Shown piece after piece: positions 36,399 through 47,059 of a DNA stretch of 64,000 nt. The stretch comes from Acetobacteraceae bacterium (GTDB lineage: Bacteria > Pseudomonadota > Alphaproteobacteria > Acetobacterales > Acetobacteraceae). The stretch is from NCBI GenBank assembly GCA_003164135.1, contig PLSD01000048.1, positions 62,001-126,000 on the forward strand, in the 5' to 3' direction. The notes below the pieces were generated by a model, which saw nothing but the letters and a program-made list of their open reading frames with translations, had not been told where the DNA came from and searched no databases. The position numbers and the translations under genes are program-made. Every line of letters starts with the position of its first letter. Within the stretch, counting starts at the first letter, position 1.

Positions 36399-37693
36399 TA
36401 CACGCCCCCCCTCGCCATTGCCGCAAATCTCTCGCCACGCACTTCAAAATTCGGATACTGGTCAAAACTCGCGGCGGCAGGCGAGAACAACACCACGCCC
36501 GCCCCGCTCGCCTTCGCCACTTCAAATGCCGCCGGCACCGCAACTTCCAGCGTACCGGCCACATCATTCGCCACGCCATGCGCGCTCAGTGTGGCCGCAA
36601 ACGCCGCCGCATCCCGCCCAATCAAAAACGCTTTGGCAATGCGCGGAAAATACGGCACCAGATCATCAATCCCGCCCGCCTTGCCCACGCCGCCCGCAAT
36701 CCACACAAACCGCGCGTAGCAACCCATCGCCCGCGCCGCCGCATCCGCATTGGTCGCCTTGCTGTCATTAATAAACCGCACGCCCTCGCGCACAGCCACT
36801 TCTTCCTGCCGGTGCGGCAATCCGGGGAACGTCCTAATCCCCTCGGCAATCGCCTCTTCCTCAACCCCCAGCGCCCGCGCCATCGCCGCCGCGCCTGCCG
36901 CATTCTGCGCATTATGCGCCCCCGGCAACGCCCGCGCCCCGGTCTCAACCCCCTCGCCGGAAATCCGCACCACCCGCGCCGCCTGGCCATCCAGCCAGTC
37001 CGCCATCTCGCGGGACAACTCATCGTCCACGCCGATCACCGCCGTGCACCCAGCATCCTGGCGCGCAAATACCGCCCGCTTGGCGGCCGCATACCCTGCC
37101 ATGTCGCCATGGCGGTCCAGGTGGTCGGGGGAAAGGTTCAGCATAACCGCCACATCGAAGCGCAGCGTGGCGAGTCTCTCCAACATGTAGCTGGACATTT
37201 CCAGCACATAAACGCCGTTATCGGGCAGCAACGGCAGCGAAAGCGCCGCCGGCCCCAAATTCGCCCCCGCCGCATGGGGGACTCCCGCGACATCCAGAAT
37301 ATGCGCCAACAGCGCCGTGGTCGTGGATTTGCCATTAGTCCCCGTCACGCCCGCAAACCGTGCCCGGCTCCCACTCCCCCGCACCGCCCGGAACAACAAC
37401 TCGGCATCGGTCAAAATCGGCACCCCATGCGCCGCCGCCCACACCGCCTCATCATGCGGTTTCGGCAACCTGTGCGGAATCCCCGGCGAGAGCACCAACG
37501 CATCCAACCTGCCCGGCACATCGGAGGGCTTCATCACCACAAATCCAACCGCCGCCTCTCGCGAGGCCGCGGCATCATCCCAGACGAAAACCTCCGCCCC
37601 CATCCCTCGCAGTGCTACCGCCGCGGGCAACCCCGCCTTGCCCAACCCGAGCACGGCAAACCGGCAGCCCTGAAATACAGGGGCGTAATTCAT
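36398..37693 (-). CDS. murD: UDP-N-acetylmuramoyl-L-alanine--D-glutamate ligase
   Basis: Adds D-glutamate to UDP-MurNAc-L-Ala. 431 residues. N-terminal [24 protein letters not shown] loop [41 protein letters not shown] and the late [16 protein letters not shown] block are the Mur-ligase hallmarks of MurD. Its ATG overlaps the mraY stop (37690-37693) and its stop shares one base with the ftsW start. Confidence 0.96.
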   Translation of the reverse strand: MNYAPVFQGCRFAVLGLGKAGLPAAVALRGMGAEVFVWDDAAASREAAVGFVVMKPSDVPGRLDALVLSPGIPHRLPKPHDEAVWAAAHGVPILTDAELLFRAVRGSGSRARFAGVTGTNGKSTTTALLAHILDVAGVPHAAGANLGPAALSLPLLPDNGVYVLEMSSYMLERLATLRFDVAVMLNLSPDHLDRHGDMAGYAAAKRAVFARQDAGCTAVIGVDDELSREMADWLDGQAARVVRISGEGVETGARALPGAHNAQNAAGAAAMARALGVEEEAIAEGIRTFPGLPHRQEEVAVREGVRFINDSKATNADAAARAMGCYARFVWIAGGVGKAGGIDDLVPYFPRIAKAFLIGRDAAAFAATLSAHGVANDVAGTLEVAVPAAFEVAKASGAGVVLFSPAAASFDQYPNFEVRGERFAAMARGGV

Positions 37694-38778
37694 CTTATCT
37701 TCAGGGTGGCGAGACCCACCAGCGCCAGAATCATCGCAATAATCCAGAACCGGATCACAATCGTCGGCTCCGCCCAGCCCTTTTTCTCAAAATGGTGGTG
37801 CAACGGCGCCATCAAAAACACCCGCCGCCCCGTCCGCTTGAACCAGAACACCTGCACGATGACCGAAACCGTCTCCACCACGAACAACCCGCCGACAATC
37901 GCCAGCACGATCTCGTTCTTGGTCACCACGGCCGCGGCGCCCAGCGCCCCACCCAGCGAGAGCGACCCGGTATCGCCCATGAACACCGCCGCCGGCGGCG
38001 CGTTGAACCACAAAAACCCCAACCCCGCGCCCATCAACGCCGACAGAAACACCGTCAGCTCGCCCGCACCGGGAATAAAGTTGATCTCCAGATACCCGGA
38101 AAAAATCTTATTCCCCACCAGGTACGCAATCAGCGCGAACACCGCCGCCGCGATCATCGTCGGCACAATCGCAAGCCCATCCAGCCCATCGGTCAAATTC
38201 ACCGAGTTGGAGGCCCCCATCAACACGAACATCGCCACCAGCGGGAAGAAAATCCCAAACGGTATCAGAACATTTTTCAGCATCGGCAGCGCCAGCTCGG
38301 TGCCCAGCGGGGCCGGCATCAGCGCCAGCATCCACACCGCCGCCACCAGCCCAATCCCCGCCTGCGCCACCAGCTTCACCCAGCCGGAAACCCCCTTGGT
38401 ATTGCGCCTGGTCAGCTTCAAATAATCATCGGCAAAGCCAATGCCGCCATACCCAAACGTCACCAGCAGCGTCGCCCAGATGTACCCGTTATCCAGATCC
38501 GCCCAAATCAGCGTCGAGAGCCCCAGCGCGATCAGAATCAGCACCCCGCCCATCGTCGGCGTGCCCTTCTTCTCAATCAGGTGCCGCTCCGGCCCATCGC
38601 TGCGAATTGGCTGGCCATGCCGCTGCACTGATTTCAAATACCGTATCACCTTCGGCCCGGCCCAAAAGCTTATCACCAGCGCCGTCAAACACGCCCCGCC
38701 TGCACGAAAGGTGATGTAGCGGAACAGGTTAAAGGCATGGATATACCCAGCCAGGGGGAGCAAAAACGCGTACAACAT
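37690..38778 (-). CDS. mraY: Phospho-N-acetylmuramoyl-pentapeptide-transferase
   Basis: Polytopic membrane enzyme that makes lipid I from UDP-MurNAc-pentapeptide and undecaprenyl phosphate. 362 residues, about ten membrane helices. Catalytic and magnesium motifs visible: [45 protein letters not shown] and the C-terminal [21 protein letters not shown]. It shares one base with murF upstream. Confidence 0.97.
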   Translation of the reverse strand: MLYAFLLPLAGYIHAFNLFRYITFRAGGACLTALVISFWAGPKVIRYLKSVQRHGQPIRSDGPERHLIEKKGTPTMGGVLILIALGLSTLIWADLDNGYIWATLLVTFGYGGIGFADDYLKLTRRNTKGVSGWVKLVAQAGIGLVAAVWMLALMPAPLGTELALPMLKNVLIPFGIFFPLVAMFVLMGASNSVNLTDGLDGLAIVPTMIAAAVFALIAYLVGNKIFSGYLEINFIPGAGELTVFLSALMGAGLGFLWFNAPPAAVFMGDTGSLSLGGALGAAAVVTKNEIVLAIVGGLFVVETVSVIVQVFWFKRTGRRVFLMAPLHHHFEKKGWAEPTIVIRFWIIAMILALVGLATLKIR

Positions 38779-40121
38779 CAGGCGGGGCTTTCCAGAACCG
38801 AGATAACGTCACGCATGCGGCTGCCGTAGCTCCCCTTCACCAGCACGGTGTCCCCCGCGCGCAACGCGGCTTTCACCAGCGGCGCCAGAGTGGCGGCGTC
38901 ATCTGCATGCCCGCCCTGCTTGGACCGCGGCAGCGAGTCGAACAAAACTTTGCTCCACGCCCCGCAGGTAAAAACTTCATCCGCGCCAGCCAGAACAGCG
39001 GGCAACAGCGCGAAATGCTCCTCCCGCGCAAACTCACCCAACTCCAGCATATCCCCCAACACGGCCACATGCCGCCCAGGCTGCAACGCCAGCACCGCCA
39101 GCGCGGCGCGCATCGAGGCGCCCGACGCATTGTAACTCTCGTCCAGCAACAGCGCCTCGCCACCGGCCGCCGCGAGTCGCCGTCGCGCCCCGCGCCCGGA
39201 GAACGGCGCAAACCCATCCAGCGCCGCCGCCGCCGCCCGCACATCCAGCCCCAGCGCCGCCGCCGCCGCGAGCACCGAAAGCGCATTCATCGCCATATGC
39301 CGCCCCGGCGCCGCCAGCGAGAACCTTGCCTCAACGCCCGAAATTTCACCCGTAATCTCAGAGGCTTCCGCGCTATTGTTCAGTTCCAACAACCGGACAT
39401 CCACCGCGCCCTCGCCAAACACCAGCGCCCGCGCGTCCACCGGCACCGCCGCGCGCAGCAACGGCAAAAACGCCGAATCCCCCGGAATCACCGCTGTCCC
39501 GCCGGGCATCAGCCCGCCAAACACCGCCGCCTTCTCCCGCGCAATCGCCTCCTCCGAGCCCATCAACCCCAGATGCGCGCGGTCCACGCACGTAATCACC
39601 GCCACATCCGGCCGCACCAGCGCCACCAGCGGCGCAATCTCGCCGGGATGATTCATCCCAATCTCAAACACCCCGAACGCCGCATCCCTTGGCATCCGCG
39701 CCAGCGTCAACGGCACGCCGATATGGTTGTTAAAGCTAGCCTCTGCCGCATGCACCACGCCAAACGCGCCCAGGCACCGCCGCAGCATTTCCTTGGTCGT
39801 GGTCTTGCCCACACTCCCGGTCACCGCGACAATTTTCGCCGCCCCGCGCACCCGCGCCGCCGCGCCCAAGCGCTCCAGCGCCTTCAACGTATCGCGCACC
39901 ACAATCACATTCCCCGGCACCGGCCGGGACACCAGCGCCGCCGCCGCGCCCTTGGCAAACGCCGCCTCGACAAACTCATGCCCGTCGCGCTCACCCTGCA
40001 GCGCCACAAACAAATCCCCTGGCGCCAGCGTACGCGTATCAATGCTGATCCCGCTCACATCGCAGCCCACATCCACGCCGAACACGCCGCGCAATTCGGC
40101 CGCCGTCCACAGCGCGCTCAT
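38778..40121 (-). CDS. murF: UDP-MurNAc-tripeptide--D-alanyl-D-alanine ligase
   Basis: Attaches the D-Ala-D-Ala made by Ddl to the tripeptide precursor. 447 residues: N-terminal [28 protein letters not shown] loop [31 protein letters not shown], and [18 protein letters not shown] with [14 protein letters not shown] near the C-terminus. The start overlaps the murE stop by 4 bp. Confidence 0.96.
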   Translation of the reverse strand: MSALWTAAELRGVFGVDVGCDVSGISIDTRTLAPGDLFVALQGERDGHEFVEAAFAKGAAAALVSRPVPGNVIVVRDTLKALERLGAAARVRGAAKIVAVTGSVGKTTTKEMLRRCLGAFGVVHAAEASFNNHIGVPLTLARMPRDAAFGVFEIGMNHPGEIAPLVALVRPDVAVITCVDRAHLGLMGSEEAIAREKAAVFGGLMPGGTAVIPGDSAFLPLLRAAVPVDARALVFGEGAVDVRLLELNNSAEASEITGEISGVEARFSLAAPGRHMAMNALSVLAAAAALGLDVRAAAAALDGFAPFSGRGARRRLAAAGGEALLLDESYNASGASMRAALAVLALQPGRHVAVLGDMLELGEFAREEHFALLPAVLAGADEVFTCGAWSKVLFDSLPRSKQGGHADDAATLAPLVKAALRAGDTVLVKGSYGSRMRDVISVLESPA

Positions 40122-41530
40122 AGCGCACCCCCCAACTCACGAATCACGCTCGCATCATCAAACGGAATCACCTCGCCCCGCACGATCTGCCCCTGCTCAT
40201 GCCCCTTGCCAGCCACCACCAGCACATCCCCGGCCCGCAACTCGGCCAACCCCGCCGCAATCGCCGCCCGCCGGTCACCAACCTCAATCGCCCCAGGGCA
40301 CGCCGCCAGTATCGCCGCGCGTATCGCAGCCGGCTCCTCACTACGGGGATTGTCATCCGTCACAATCGCCACATCCGCCAGCCGCGCCGCCTGCTCGCCC
40401 ATCAACGGCCGCTTGCCCGCATCCCGGTCCCCGCCCGCGCCAAACACAATCACCAGCCGCCCCACCGCATGCGGCCGCAGCGCCGTCAGCACCCGCGCGA
40501 TGGCATCGGGCGTATGCGCATAATCCACATAGGCCGCCGCGCCGTTGTCCAGCACCAGCGCCCGTTCAAGCCGCCCCCTAACCCCTTGCAGTTGCGGCAA
40601 ATACTCAAACGCATCCGCCACACCCACCGCCTCGGCCAAAGCCGCCGCCAGCACCGCGTTATCCGCCTGAAACCGCCCCGGCAGATGCAGAATCGCCTGC
40701 CTTACCCCAGCAAAAACCTCCTGCCCGCCCGGCAACGGCACCGTGCGTTCCACACTCACAGTCCGAAAATCCAACCCCCGCCGCGCCGCAATCTCGCGCA
40801 ACCGGCCCAGCGTCTCCACTTCCATATCCGCCATCGCCACGGCCACCGCCCCGCGCGGGAGCAAAAACTCAAACAGCCGCAGCTTGGCCTCCCGGTACGC
40901 GTCCATCGAGCCGTGGTAATCCAGATGGTCCCGCGTCAAATTGGTAAACCCGGCGGCGGCAAACCGCAGCCCATCCAACCGGCTCTGCTCAATCCCATGG
41001 CTGGAGGCCTCCAGCGCCACATCGCTCACCCCCTCGCGCGCCAGCGTCGCCAGCGTATTCGCCAGCGTCACCGGGTCCGGCGTCGTCAGCGAGTCCGTCT
41101 GCGGCACCCCCGGCGCGATCACGCCCAACGTCCCCATTGAGGCCGCCTTGCGCCCCGCCCCAGCCAAAATCTGCCGCAAAAAATCCACCGTGCTGGTCTT
41201 GCCGTTGGTCCCGGTCACCGCCACCAGCCGCTCCGGCATTTTGCCCGCCAGCTCAACCGCCAGCTCCGCCAGCCTGGTCCGCGGTGCCGCCGCGCAATAC
41301 AGCGGCCTTGGCGGCACGCCGGGCGGCCAAATCGTCCCCTCCGGTGCCAGCACGGCCACGGCCCCGCGCGCCACCGCCTCGGCAATAAACCCCCGCCCGT
41401 CCGCCTTCACCCCCGGCAGCGCCACAAACAAAAACCCCGGCCGCACCGCCCGGCTATCCGCCGTAACGCCGCTCACCCCGGTCAATTCAGGACTCCGCAC
41501 GGGGGACCCCGCGATCACGCCCGCGATCAC
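40118..41530 (-). CDS. murE: UDP-MurNAc-L-Ala-D-Glu:meso-diaminopimelate ligase
   Basis: Adds the third stem residue. 470 residues: GVTADSRAVRPGFLFVALPG start, ATP loop TGTNGKTSTVDFLRQIL, ALEASSHGIEQSRLDGL, LTRDHLDYHGSMDAY, and the DNPRSEEP motif, whose DNPR signals meso-diaminopimelate rather than lysine. The ATG at 41530 lies within the ftsI 3' end (44-bp overlap), a longer overlap than others here; the next starts in frame would leave a few N-terminal residues less, so the exact start is uncertain. Confidence 0.95.
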   Translation of the reverse strand: MIAGVIAGSPVRSPELTGVSGVTADSRAVRPGFLFVALPGVKADGRGFIAEAVARGAVAVLAPEGTIWPPGVPPRPLYCAAAPRTRLAELAVELAGKMPERLVAVTGTNGKTSTVDFLRQILAGAGRKAASMGTLGVIAPGVPQTDSLTTPDPVTLANTLATLAREGVSDVALEASSHGIEQSRLDGLRFAAAGFTNLTRDHLDYHGSMDAYREAKLRLFEFLLPRGAVAVAMADMEVETLGRLREIAARRGLDFRTVSVERTVPLPGGQEVFAGVRQAILHLPGRFQADNAVLAAALAEAVGVADAFEYLPQLQGVRGRLERALVLDNGAAAYVDYAHTPDAIARVLTALRPHAVGRLVIVFGAGGDRDAGKRPLMGEQAARLADVAIVTDDNPRSEEPAAIRAAILAACPGAIEVGDRRAAIAAGLAELRAGDVLVVAGKGHEQGQIVRGEVIPFDDASVIRELGGAL

Positions 41531-43520
41531 GCATGGTCATATGGCTGCCCGGCAACGGATACACCGGCGCCATCACCCCATCATGCGGGTGGCTCGTCCC
41601 GTGCGAGGCCGAAAGCAGCGGTGCCGGATGCACCGGCGCCAGCGCCTGAGGCGGCTTCTCGCCCAGCAGTTCATAAGCAAACGCATTCGCCCCCGCCGGC
41701 AGCGGATTTCCCGGCCCCAGCCCGCTCTTGCCCGGCGGCGGCGTAGGCTGCAACGGTATGGTCAACGACGCATCCAGCGCCGCCAACTGGTCCCCCTCTG
41801 CCGGCAGCATCCCCAGCATCGGCCCAATCCGCGCAATAATCCGCCCCACCGTCGGCGCCGCGATCACGCCGCCCGTGGTAAACCCGCCCGTCGTCGCATC
41901 CGCATGTGGCTGCAGCACCAGCACGTAAATCACATATTCCGGGTTATCCATCGGGAAGGCCGCCATGAACGACGCGTTATTCGTATGCTTCAAATACCCG
42001 CCATGCGGCCCCACCACCTGCGCCGTTCCGGTCTTGCCGCCAATCACATAACCCGGCACCTGCGCCTTCTTGCCCGTGCCAAACAGCACCACATTGGTCA
42101 TCAGCTTGCGCATCAGGTCCGAGGTGCTCTGCTGCATCACCCGCACCCCCACCGGCTGCGGCCCGTTCGGGTCCACCGCCACCAGCGTCGGGTTATAACG
42201 GATGCCCCCATTCACAATCGGCACCACCCCGGTAATCAAATGCAGCGGACTCACCGCGATACCGTTGCCAAACGACACCGTCATCGTCGCCGCCAACCCC
42301 CAGTTATTAATCGGCGGCAGCTCAGGCGCAGGCGGCCCCGGCAGCTCAATATCCAGCGGCTTGAAAAACCCCTGCTTGGCATACCACGCCTGCTCGATCT
42401 TCGGCCCCAGTATGGTCGCAATCCGCGACGCCCCAATGTTCGACGACACGTTGAGAATTTGCGGCACCGCCATCCACACATGCACCGGCTCGAAATCGGT
42501 GATGGTAAAGCGCCCCACCTTCAGCGGATGCGAGGTATCAAAATAATCCCAGTAATGGATCATCCCCGAATCCAGCGCCATCGCGATGGTCTGCAATTTG
42601 AATACGCTGCCCGGCTCATAATCGCCGTTAACGCATTTATCGAACTGGTTGTTCGGGTCCGCCGCGCCATACCCGTTCACATCGTAATCGGGCAGGCTCA
42701 CCATCGCCAGCATTTCGCCGGTATGCGCGTTCATCACCATGGCGCAACCGCCCGGCGACTTAAATTCCGCCACCGCCGACGCCAGCTCGTCATGCACAAT
42801 GCTCTGGATTCCAGCATCGATGGAAAGTGCCAGCGGCGCCGGATTACTGGTCAGCCGCTGGTCAAAATACTTCTCCACCCCGGCGATGCCGCCCCCGGTC
42901 ACATTCACGCCGCCCAAAATATGCGCCGCCAACTCGGCATCCGGATAATGCCGCTTCTCGCTGTTCTCAAAATACACGCCCGGAATGCCAAGCTGGTTCA
43001 CCGCCAGCTCTTCGGCGGGCGTCAGCTTGCGGTCCAGGTATACAAAGTCCTTGCCCGAGGCGAGTTTCTTCTCCGTTGCATCCCCATCCATCCCCGGCAG
43101 CACCGAAACCAGCTTCTCCGTCGCCCCCACCGGGTCGCTCACCTGCCGCGGGTCCGCATACAACTGCGCGCCGGGCAGCGAGACCGCCAAAATCGTGCCA
43201 TTGCGGTCGGTAATATCCGCCCGCCCCGGCGGCGGCGGCGTCACATCCAACACCGGCTGCATCGCCGCCAACTGCGCCTGGCTCGGCAAAATCGGATGAA
43301 TAATGGTCGCATAGGTCAGCCGCAGCGCAAGCACGCCAAACAGCCCGGCAAACATCAGCGCGCCGATCAGCAGCCGCCCGTGCGCCTTTTCCAGCGCGGC
43401 CCGCTGGTCCAAATCGGGCGAGGTGATCCGCACATGCTCCATCATCGGCACAGCACCCCGCTCCGGCGCACCCTTGCGGCGCGACGGCGGCGGCGGCTCA
43501 GGCCGCAGTGTGAGTGTCAA
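41487..43520 (-). CDS. ftsI: Septal D,D-transpeptidase FtsI (PBP3)
   Basis: Cross-links septal peptidoglycan together with FtsW. 677 residues, about 100 longer than E. coli FtsI. A cytoplasmic tail, one membrane helix at ~50-73, a dimerisation/pedestal domain from GRADITDRNGTILAVS, then the transpeptidase with Ser305-x-x-Lys308 (GSVFK), SSN 359-361 and KTG 496-498. The last ~100 residues after the core are Pro/Gly/His-rich and look disordered. ATG overlaps the ftsL stop (43517-43520). Confidence 0.96.
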   Translation of the reverse strand: MTLTLRPEPPPPSRRKGAPERGAVPMMEHVRITSPDLDQRAALEKAHGRLLIGALMFAGLFGVLALRLTYATIIHPILPSQAQLAAMQPVLDVTPPPPGRADITDRNGTILAVSLPGAQLYADPRQVSDPVGATEKLVSVLPGMDGDATEKKLASGKDFVYLDRKLTPAEELAVNQLGIPGVYFENSEKRHYPDAELAAHILGGVNVTGGGIAGVEKYFDQRLTSNPAPLALSIDAGIQSIVHDELASAVAEFKSPGGCAMVMNAHTGEMLAMVSLPDYDVNGYGAADPNNQFDKCVNGDYEPGSVFKLQTIAMALDSGMIHYWDYFDTSHPLKVGRFTITDFEPVHVWMAVPQILNVSSNIGASRIATILGPKIEQAWYAKQGFFKPLDIELPGPPAPELPPINNWGLAATMTVSFGNGIAVSPLHLITGVVPIVNGGIRYNPTLVAVDPNGPQPVGVRVMQQSTSDLMRKLMTNVVLFGTGKKAQVPGYVIGGKTGTAQVVGPHGGYLKHTNNASFMAAFPMDNPEYVIYVLVLQPHADATTGGFTTGGVIAAPTVGRIIARIGPMLGMLPAEGDQLAALDASLTIPLQPTPPPGKSGLGPGNPLPAGANAFAYELLGEKPPQALAPVHPAPLLSASHGTSHPHDGVMAPVYPLPGSHMTMRDRGRDRGVPRAES

Positions 43521-44272
43521 TTGCCGCTCCCGCTCTGCGCCATCCCCAGCAGCGAGCCCCCATCTTCCTGCGCCGACGCCACCGGCGCGGGTGCCACCTG
43601 CGCCACCGCCCGCACGGACATCACCTGCGCCCCCATCGGCAACCGCGGCGCGGCCAGCGGCTGCGGGCTAAACGCCGGCCGGTTGTCAGCATATTCATGC
43701 GTCACATCCACCTTGTGCCGCAAACGCGGCGTATGCGGCCGCCCCAGCAGGCTATGCGTCTGCGTATCCGCGCTGGCGGTATGCACCAGCACCTTTGCGG
43801 CCCCGGACGATCCCAGCACGGCCGCCAATTGCACCGGCGCCAACTGCACCGGCGCCTGCGTCACAGATCGCGCCGCCGCCATTTGCACCGTGGCCGGCGC
43901 GTTAGCCGCCACCGCCGCCGGCGCAGGTACCGCCACCGGCAACACCGGCATCGCATCTTCCGGGTTCGGCCCCGGCGCCGCACTGCCCGGCGCCGGCAGC
44001 GCACTGCCCAACGAGGCCAGCGTCACCAACTGGTCCGGCTTCATCGGCTGCAAATTCGTAAACTGCGTCGAGAGCTGCGCCAGCCGCGACGGATCAGCCT
44101 CCAGCGCCCATTGCGCCTGCAACACGCGGATCCGCTGCTCATCCAGCCGGGTCGCCTGCGTCACCCCGGCAATCTGGTCATCCAGCACCTGCGCGCGATG
44201 CTTCACCGCAAACAGATACGCGCCCGAAAACACGAACGCCACCGCACTGAGCAACGTGAGCGGCCGGATCAT
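43517..44272 (-). CDS. ftsL: FtsL-like division protein with long tail
   Basis: Identified by position (between rsmH and ftsI) and form: a very short cytoplasmic part, one membrane helix at ~5-22 ([19 protein letters not shown]), then a coiled-coil-like segment to about residue 75 ([24 protein letters not shown]) ending in [13 protein letters not shown]. Known FtsL proteins pair with FtsB to activate FtsWI. At 251 residues it is about twice the usual length: some 170 extra Ala/Pro/Val-rich residues follow, of no recognised fold. Overlaps rsmH and ftsI by 4 bp each. Confidence 0.85.
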   Translation of the reverse strand: MIRPLTLLSAVAFVFSGAYLFAVKHRAQVLDDQIAGVTQATRLDEQRIRVLQAQWALEADPSRLAQLSTQFTNLQPMKPDQLVTLASLGSALPAPGSAAPGPNPEDAMPVLPVAVPAPAAVAANAPATVQMAAARSVTQAPVQLAPVQLAAVLGSSGAAKVLVHTASADTQTHSLLGRPHTPRLRHKVDVTHEYADNRPAFSPQPLAAPRLPMGAQVMSVRAVAQVAPAPVASAQEDGGSLLGMAQSGSGN

Positions 44273-45204
44273 GCCGCCAGCCTTTCCATCGCCCGCAGCT
44301 TGGCACTACGCGCCCGCGGATTGGCTTTAATCTCGGCCGCACTCGGCCCCACCGGGCTACCGGTCAACAACTTAAACCGCGGTTTTTCCCCGCCCTGCAT
44401 CCCCGCCGGATCATGCCGCGACACCCCCGGCGCGCGCCCGCTCGCCTGCGCGAAAAACCGCTTCACAATGCGGTCCTCCAGCGAATGAAAACTCACCACC
44501 ACCAGCCGCCCGCCCGGCGCGAGCAACGCCGCCGCCTGCTCCAGCGCCGCCGCGATATCGCCAAGCTCATCGTTCACGGCAATGCGCAACGCCTGAAAGC
44601 TTCTGGTTGCGGGATCAATCCCCGATTTATCTGGCCGCACAACACTCCGTATCACTCCCGCGAGATCCACTGTCGTCGCAAATTTCTCAACTTTCCGCCT
44701 CTCAACAATCGCTTTCGCAATCCGGCGAGACGCTTTTTCATCCCCGAACTGGTAAAGTATATCAGCGAGTTCGGATTCGGGTAGCGTATTAACCAACGTC
44801 GCCGCGGTTATCGCCGCCCCGCCCATCTGCATATTCAATGGCCCGTCCTGGCGAAACGAAAATCCGCGCGCCGCGTCATCGATCTGGTACGAAGACACGC
44901 CCAGATCAAACACCGCGCCATCCAGCGACTCGACTCCCCCGGCACCCAGAAGGTGCAAAATTTCGCTGATCCTGCCTTCACAAATCTTCAACCGCCCAGG
45001 ATAGCTCAGCGCCAGCTCGGCCGCCCGCGCCACCGCCGCCGGGTCACGGTCAATGGCGAACAACGTGCATTCCGCGGCGTCCAAAATTGCCTTCGCATAA
45101 CCGCCGCCGCCAAACGTGCCGTCCAGATAAACGCCGCCCGCGCGCGGCGCGAGCATCGCCACCGCTTCATCGCGCAACACCGGCACATGCGAGAACTCGC
45201 TCAT
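44269..45204 (-). CDS. rsmH: 16S rRNA (cytosine(1402)-N(4))-methyltransferase
   Basis: SAM-dependent enzyme acting on the small-subunit decoding site. 311 residues. [13 protein letters not shown] start, SAM-binding [35 protein letters not shown], the central insert with [12 protein letters not shown] and the late [14 protein letters not shown]. Overlaps mraZ and ftsL by 4 bp each; second gene of the dcw operon, its usual place. Confidence 0.97.
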   Translation of the reverse strand: MSEFSHVPVLRDEAVAMLAPRAGGVYLDGTFGGGGYAKAILDAAECTLFAIDRDPAAVARAAELALSYPGRLKICEGRISEILHLLGAGGVESLDGAVFDLGVSSYQIDDAARGFSFRQDGPLNMQMGGAAITAATLVNTLPESELADILYQFGDEKASRRIAKAIVERRKVEKFATTVDLAGVIRSVVRPDKSGIDPATRSFQALRIAVNDELGDIAAALEQAAALLAPGGRLVVVSFHSLEDRIVKRFFAQASGRAPGVSRHDPAGMQGGEKPRFKLLTGSPVGPSAAEIKANPRARSAKLRAMERLAA

Positions 45205-45629
45205 GGCTCGTCATCCTCGGCCATCGCCGCCAGATGCGCCGCCCCAGCCACCGGCTCCCAAATTTCAATATTCTCGCCAACGCCAAAAAACGCCACCGCG
45301 TCCTTAATCCCGGTCCGCTGCAACACGCCCGGCGGCAGCATAATCCGCCCTTCCTTGTCCGTCTCCAGCGGCCACGCCTCGGCGAACAACCGCGCCGCGA
45401 GCTTCTTATAGCCCTTGCTCAAACGGTCATGCTTGGCCAGCTGCTCCTGCGCCATCGCCCTATAACTGTCGGGCGACCAAACCTCGACGCAACCCGCCGT
45501 GGACGACGGGCAAAGCACCAACGCAATCGTCCCCGGCTCACTTTTCATGAGCCCCCGGAAGTTCGCGGGAATAGATACCCGCCCCTTCTGGTCCAGCCGA
45601 TTCTCATGTTTGCCAAAAAACAGGGACAT
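45201..45629 (-). CDS. mraZ: Transcriptional regulator MraZ
   Basis: 142-residue ring-forming DNA-binding protein with two SpoVT/AbrB-like halves: [22 protein letters not shown] at the start and [24 protein letters not shown] in the second half. MraZ usually represses its own dcw operon by binding tandem TGGGN boxes; such an array lies just upstream (45654-45678). First gene of the run ending at ftsZ. Confidence 0.95.
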   Translation of the reverse strand: MSLFFGKHENRLDQKGRVSIPANFRGLMKSEPGTIALVLCPSSTAGCVEVWSPDSYRAMAQEQLAKHDRLSKGYKKLAARLFAEAWPLETDKEGRIMLPPGVLQRTGIKDAVAFFGVGENIEIWEPVAGAAHLAAMAEDDEP

Positions 45630-45653
45630 TGGGATTTATCGTTGGGCCTCACC

Positions 45654-45695
45654 TGGTCCCACATGGGATAATATGGGAATTTCTCCCACTACCAT
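45654..45695 (-). promoter_or_regulatory. MraZ-box array overlapping the dcw promoter
   Basis: Read on the plus strand, TGGTC (45654), TGGGA (45664) and TGGGA (45674) follow each other at exactly 10-bp intervals, matching the period of known MraZ operators. On the transcribed (minus) strand the same stretch contains TATTAT, a good -10, and a TGGGA further out near 45690. Binding here would block RNA polymerase, giving autoregulation. The boxes run opposite to the gene direction, which is a point of doubt, and no strong -35 is clear. Confidence 0.6.
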
Positions 45696-45837
45696 GTTCC
45701 AAGCCCCCACCGCAAGGACAATTCAGCCAATTCGCCCGCGATTCGAACGCCAATCCCTGGGCGCCGCCTGCAAAATTTCCAACTCAATGTTTCTGTTTTG
45801 TTCCCGCTTCCGTTCCGCCCACGAAAACCAAGAAAAT

Positions 45838-46227
<390 letters not shown>

Positions 46228-46247
46228 GCCCGGTCCTTAGCACCTTT

Positions 46248-46907
46248 TCAGCCGTATGCGTCAACCTGCGCCCGCAGCGCCGCCGCCCGCCCGGCCGTCG
46301 CCATATCCGCCTCGCCGCTCAAATGTCCCGGCAAAAAATGCCGTTGAAACGCCAGAATCACATCCCGCGCGGCAAACCGCGTATCATACCCAATCGCCGC
46401 CAAATCCTTCATCACATCCCCCGGCGGCGCAAACGCATCCGTCCACACCCCAATCCCCGCCGCCGCCAGCCCGCGCCAATCAAACAGCTCGCCAGGGTCC
46501 CACTTACGGTCCGGCGCAATGTCGGAATGCCCCACCACATTGCGCGCCGCTATCCCCGGCCACCGCCCCAGAATATCCCGGCACAGCGCCGTCACCGCCG
46601 CCATCTGCTGTTCGGGAAACGCCCGGTAACCAAACTCATGCCCCGGATTCACGATCTCAATCCCGATCGAGGCATCGTTCAACCCACTCACCCCGCGCCA
46701 ATAACTAACCCCCGCATGCCAGGCGCGCTTCTCCTCCGCCACCAGGCAAAACACGGTGCCATCCTCATCCACCACATAATGCGCCGAAACTTTCGCCGCG
46801 AGGTCGCACAACCGCCCCACCGCCGCCTCGCAGCTGCGCATGCCGGTGTAGTGGAGTACCAGAAACTCAACCCCGCCCAGCCGCTCGTCAAAATTCGGCG
46901 ACGCCAC
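46248..46907 (-). CDS. N-acetylmuramoyl-L-alanine amidase, AmiD/AmpD-like
   Basis: Zinc amidase cleaving the MurNAc-L-Ala bond in peptidoglycan or its fragments. About 219 residues from a GTG at 46907. Amidase_2 core: EFLVLHYTGM with a zinc His, SAHYVVDEDGTVFCLV, ASIGIEIVNPG, and VVGHSDIAPDRKWDPG with the second zinc His and the Asp/Lys. The last ~50 residues look like a peptidoglycan-binding helix bundle. No signal peptide. The usual N-terminus (..SPNFDERLGG) is kept, but a 145-bp palindromic insert lies right upstream; a TTG at 46988 inside that insert is also in frame and could give a 27-residue longer protein. Confidence 0.88.
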   Translation of the reverse strand: MASPNFDERLGGVEFLVLHYTGMRSCEAAVGRLCDLAAKVSAHYVVDEDGTVFCLVAEEKRAWHAGVSYWRGVSGLNDASIGIEIVNPGHEFGYRAFPEQQMAAVTALCRDILGRWPGIAARNVVGHSDIAPDRKWDPGELFDWRGLAAAGIGVWTDAFAPPGDVMKDLAAIGYDTRFAARDVILAFQRHFLPGHLSGEADMATAGRAAALRAQVDAYG

Positions 46908-46914
46908 CGATCTA

Positions 46915-47059
46915 AGAGACTGTTTCAGAAGTCGCTCTGGCGAGTCGGCTAGGGGTGATTTTCGAGCACCGGAGCGGAGCGTACTCAAGGTACGTGAGCA
47001 CCGGAGCGCAGAAAATCGCCCCTAGACGGCCGCCAGAGTAGACTTCTGAAACAGTCTCT
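46915..47059. mobile_element. MITE-like palindromic element
   Basis: 145 bp with 19-bp perfect terminal inverted repeats (AGAGACTGTTTCAGAAGTC) and arms that stay similar for ~50 bp each. The centre holds a direct repeat (GAGCACCGGAGCG at 46964-46976 and 46996-47008) around GTACTCAAGGTAC. If the ends start at GAGACTG, the minus-strand flanks are TGA and TTA, consistent with a TNA target as used by IS5/IS1031-type elements, with one mismatch. No transposase inside, so it would need a helper. It sits exactly between the J-domain gene and the amidase gene. Confidence 0.75.

Noticed and set aside
40941-44330. A 1129-codon plus-strand open frame opposite murE, ftsI and ftsL
   Set aside because: High-GC antisense frame full of Arg/Pro/His with no domain; the minus-strand genes are certain. 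Similar long antisense frames at 21675-24212, 34689-36719 and 51269-52963 are rejected for the same reason.
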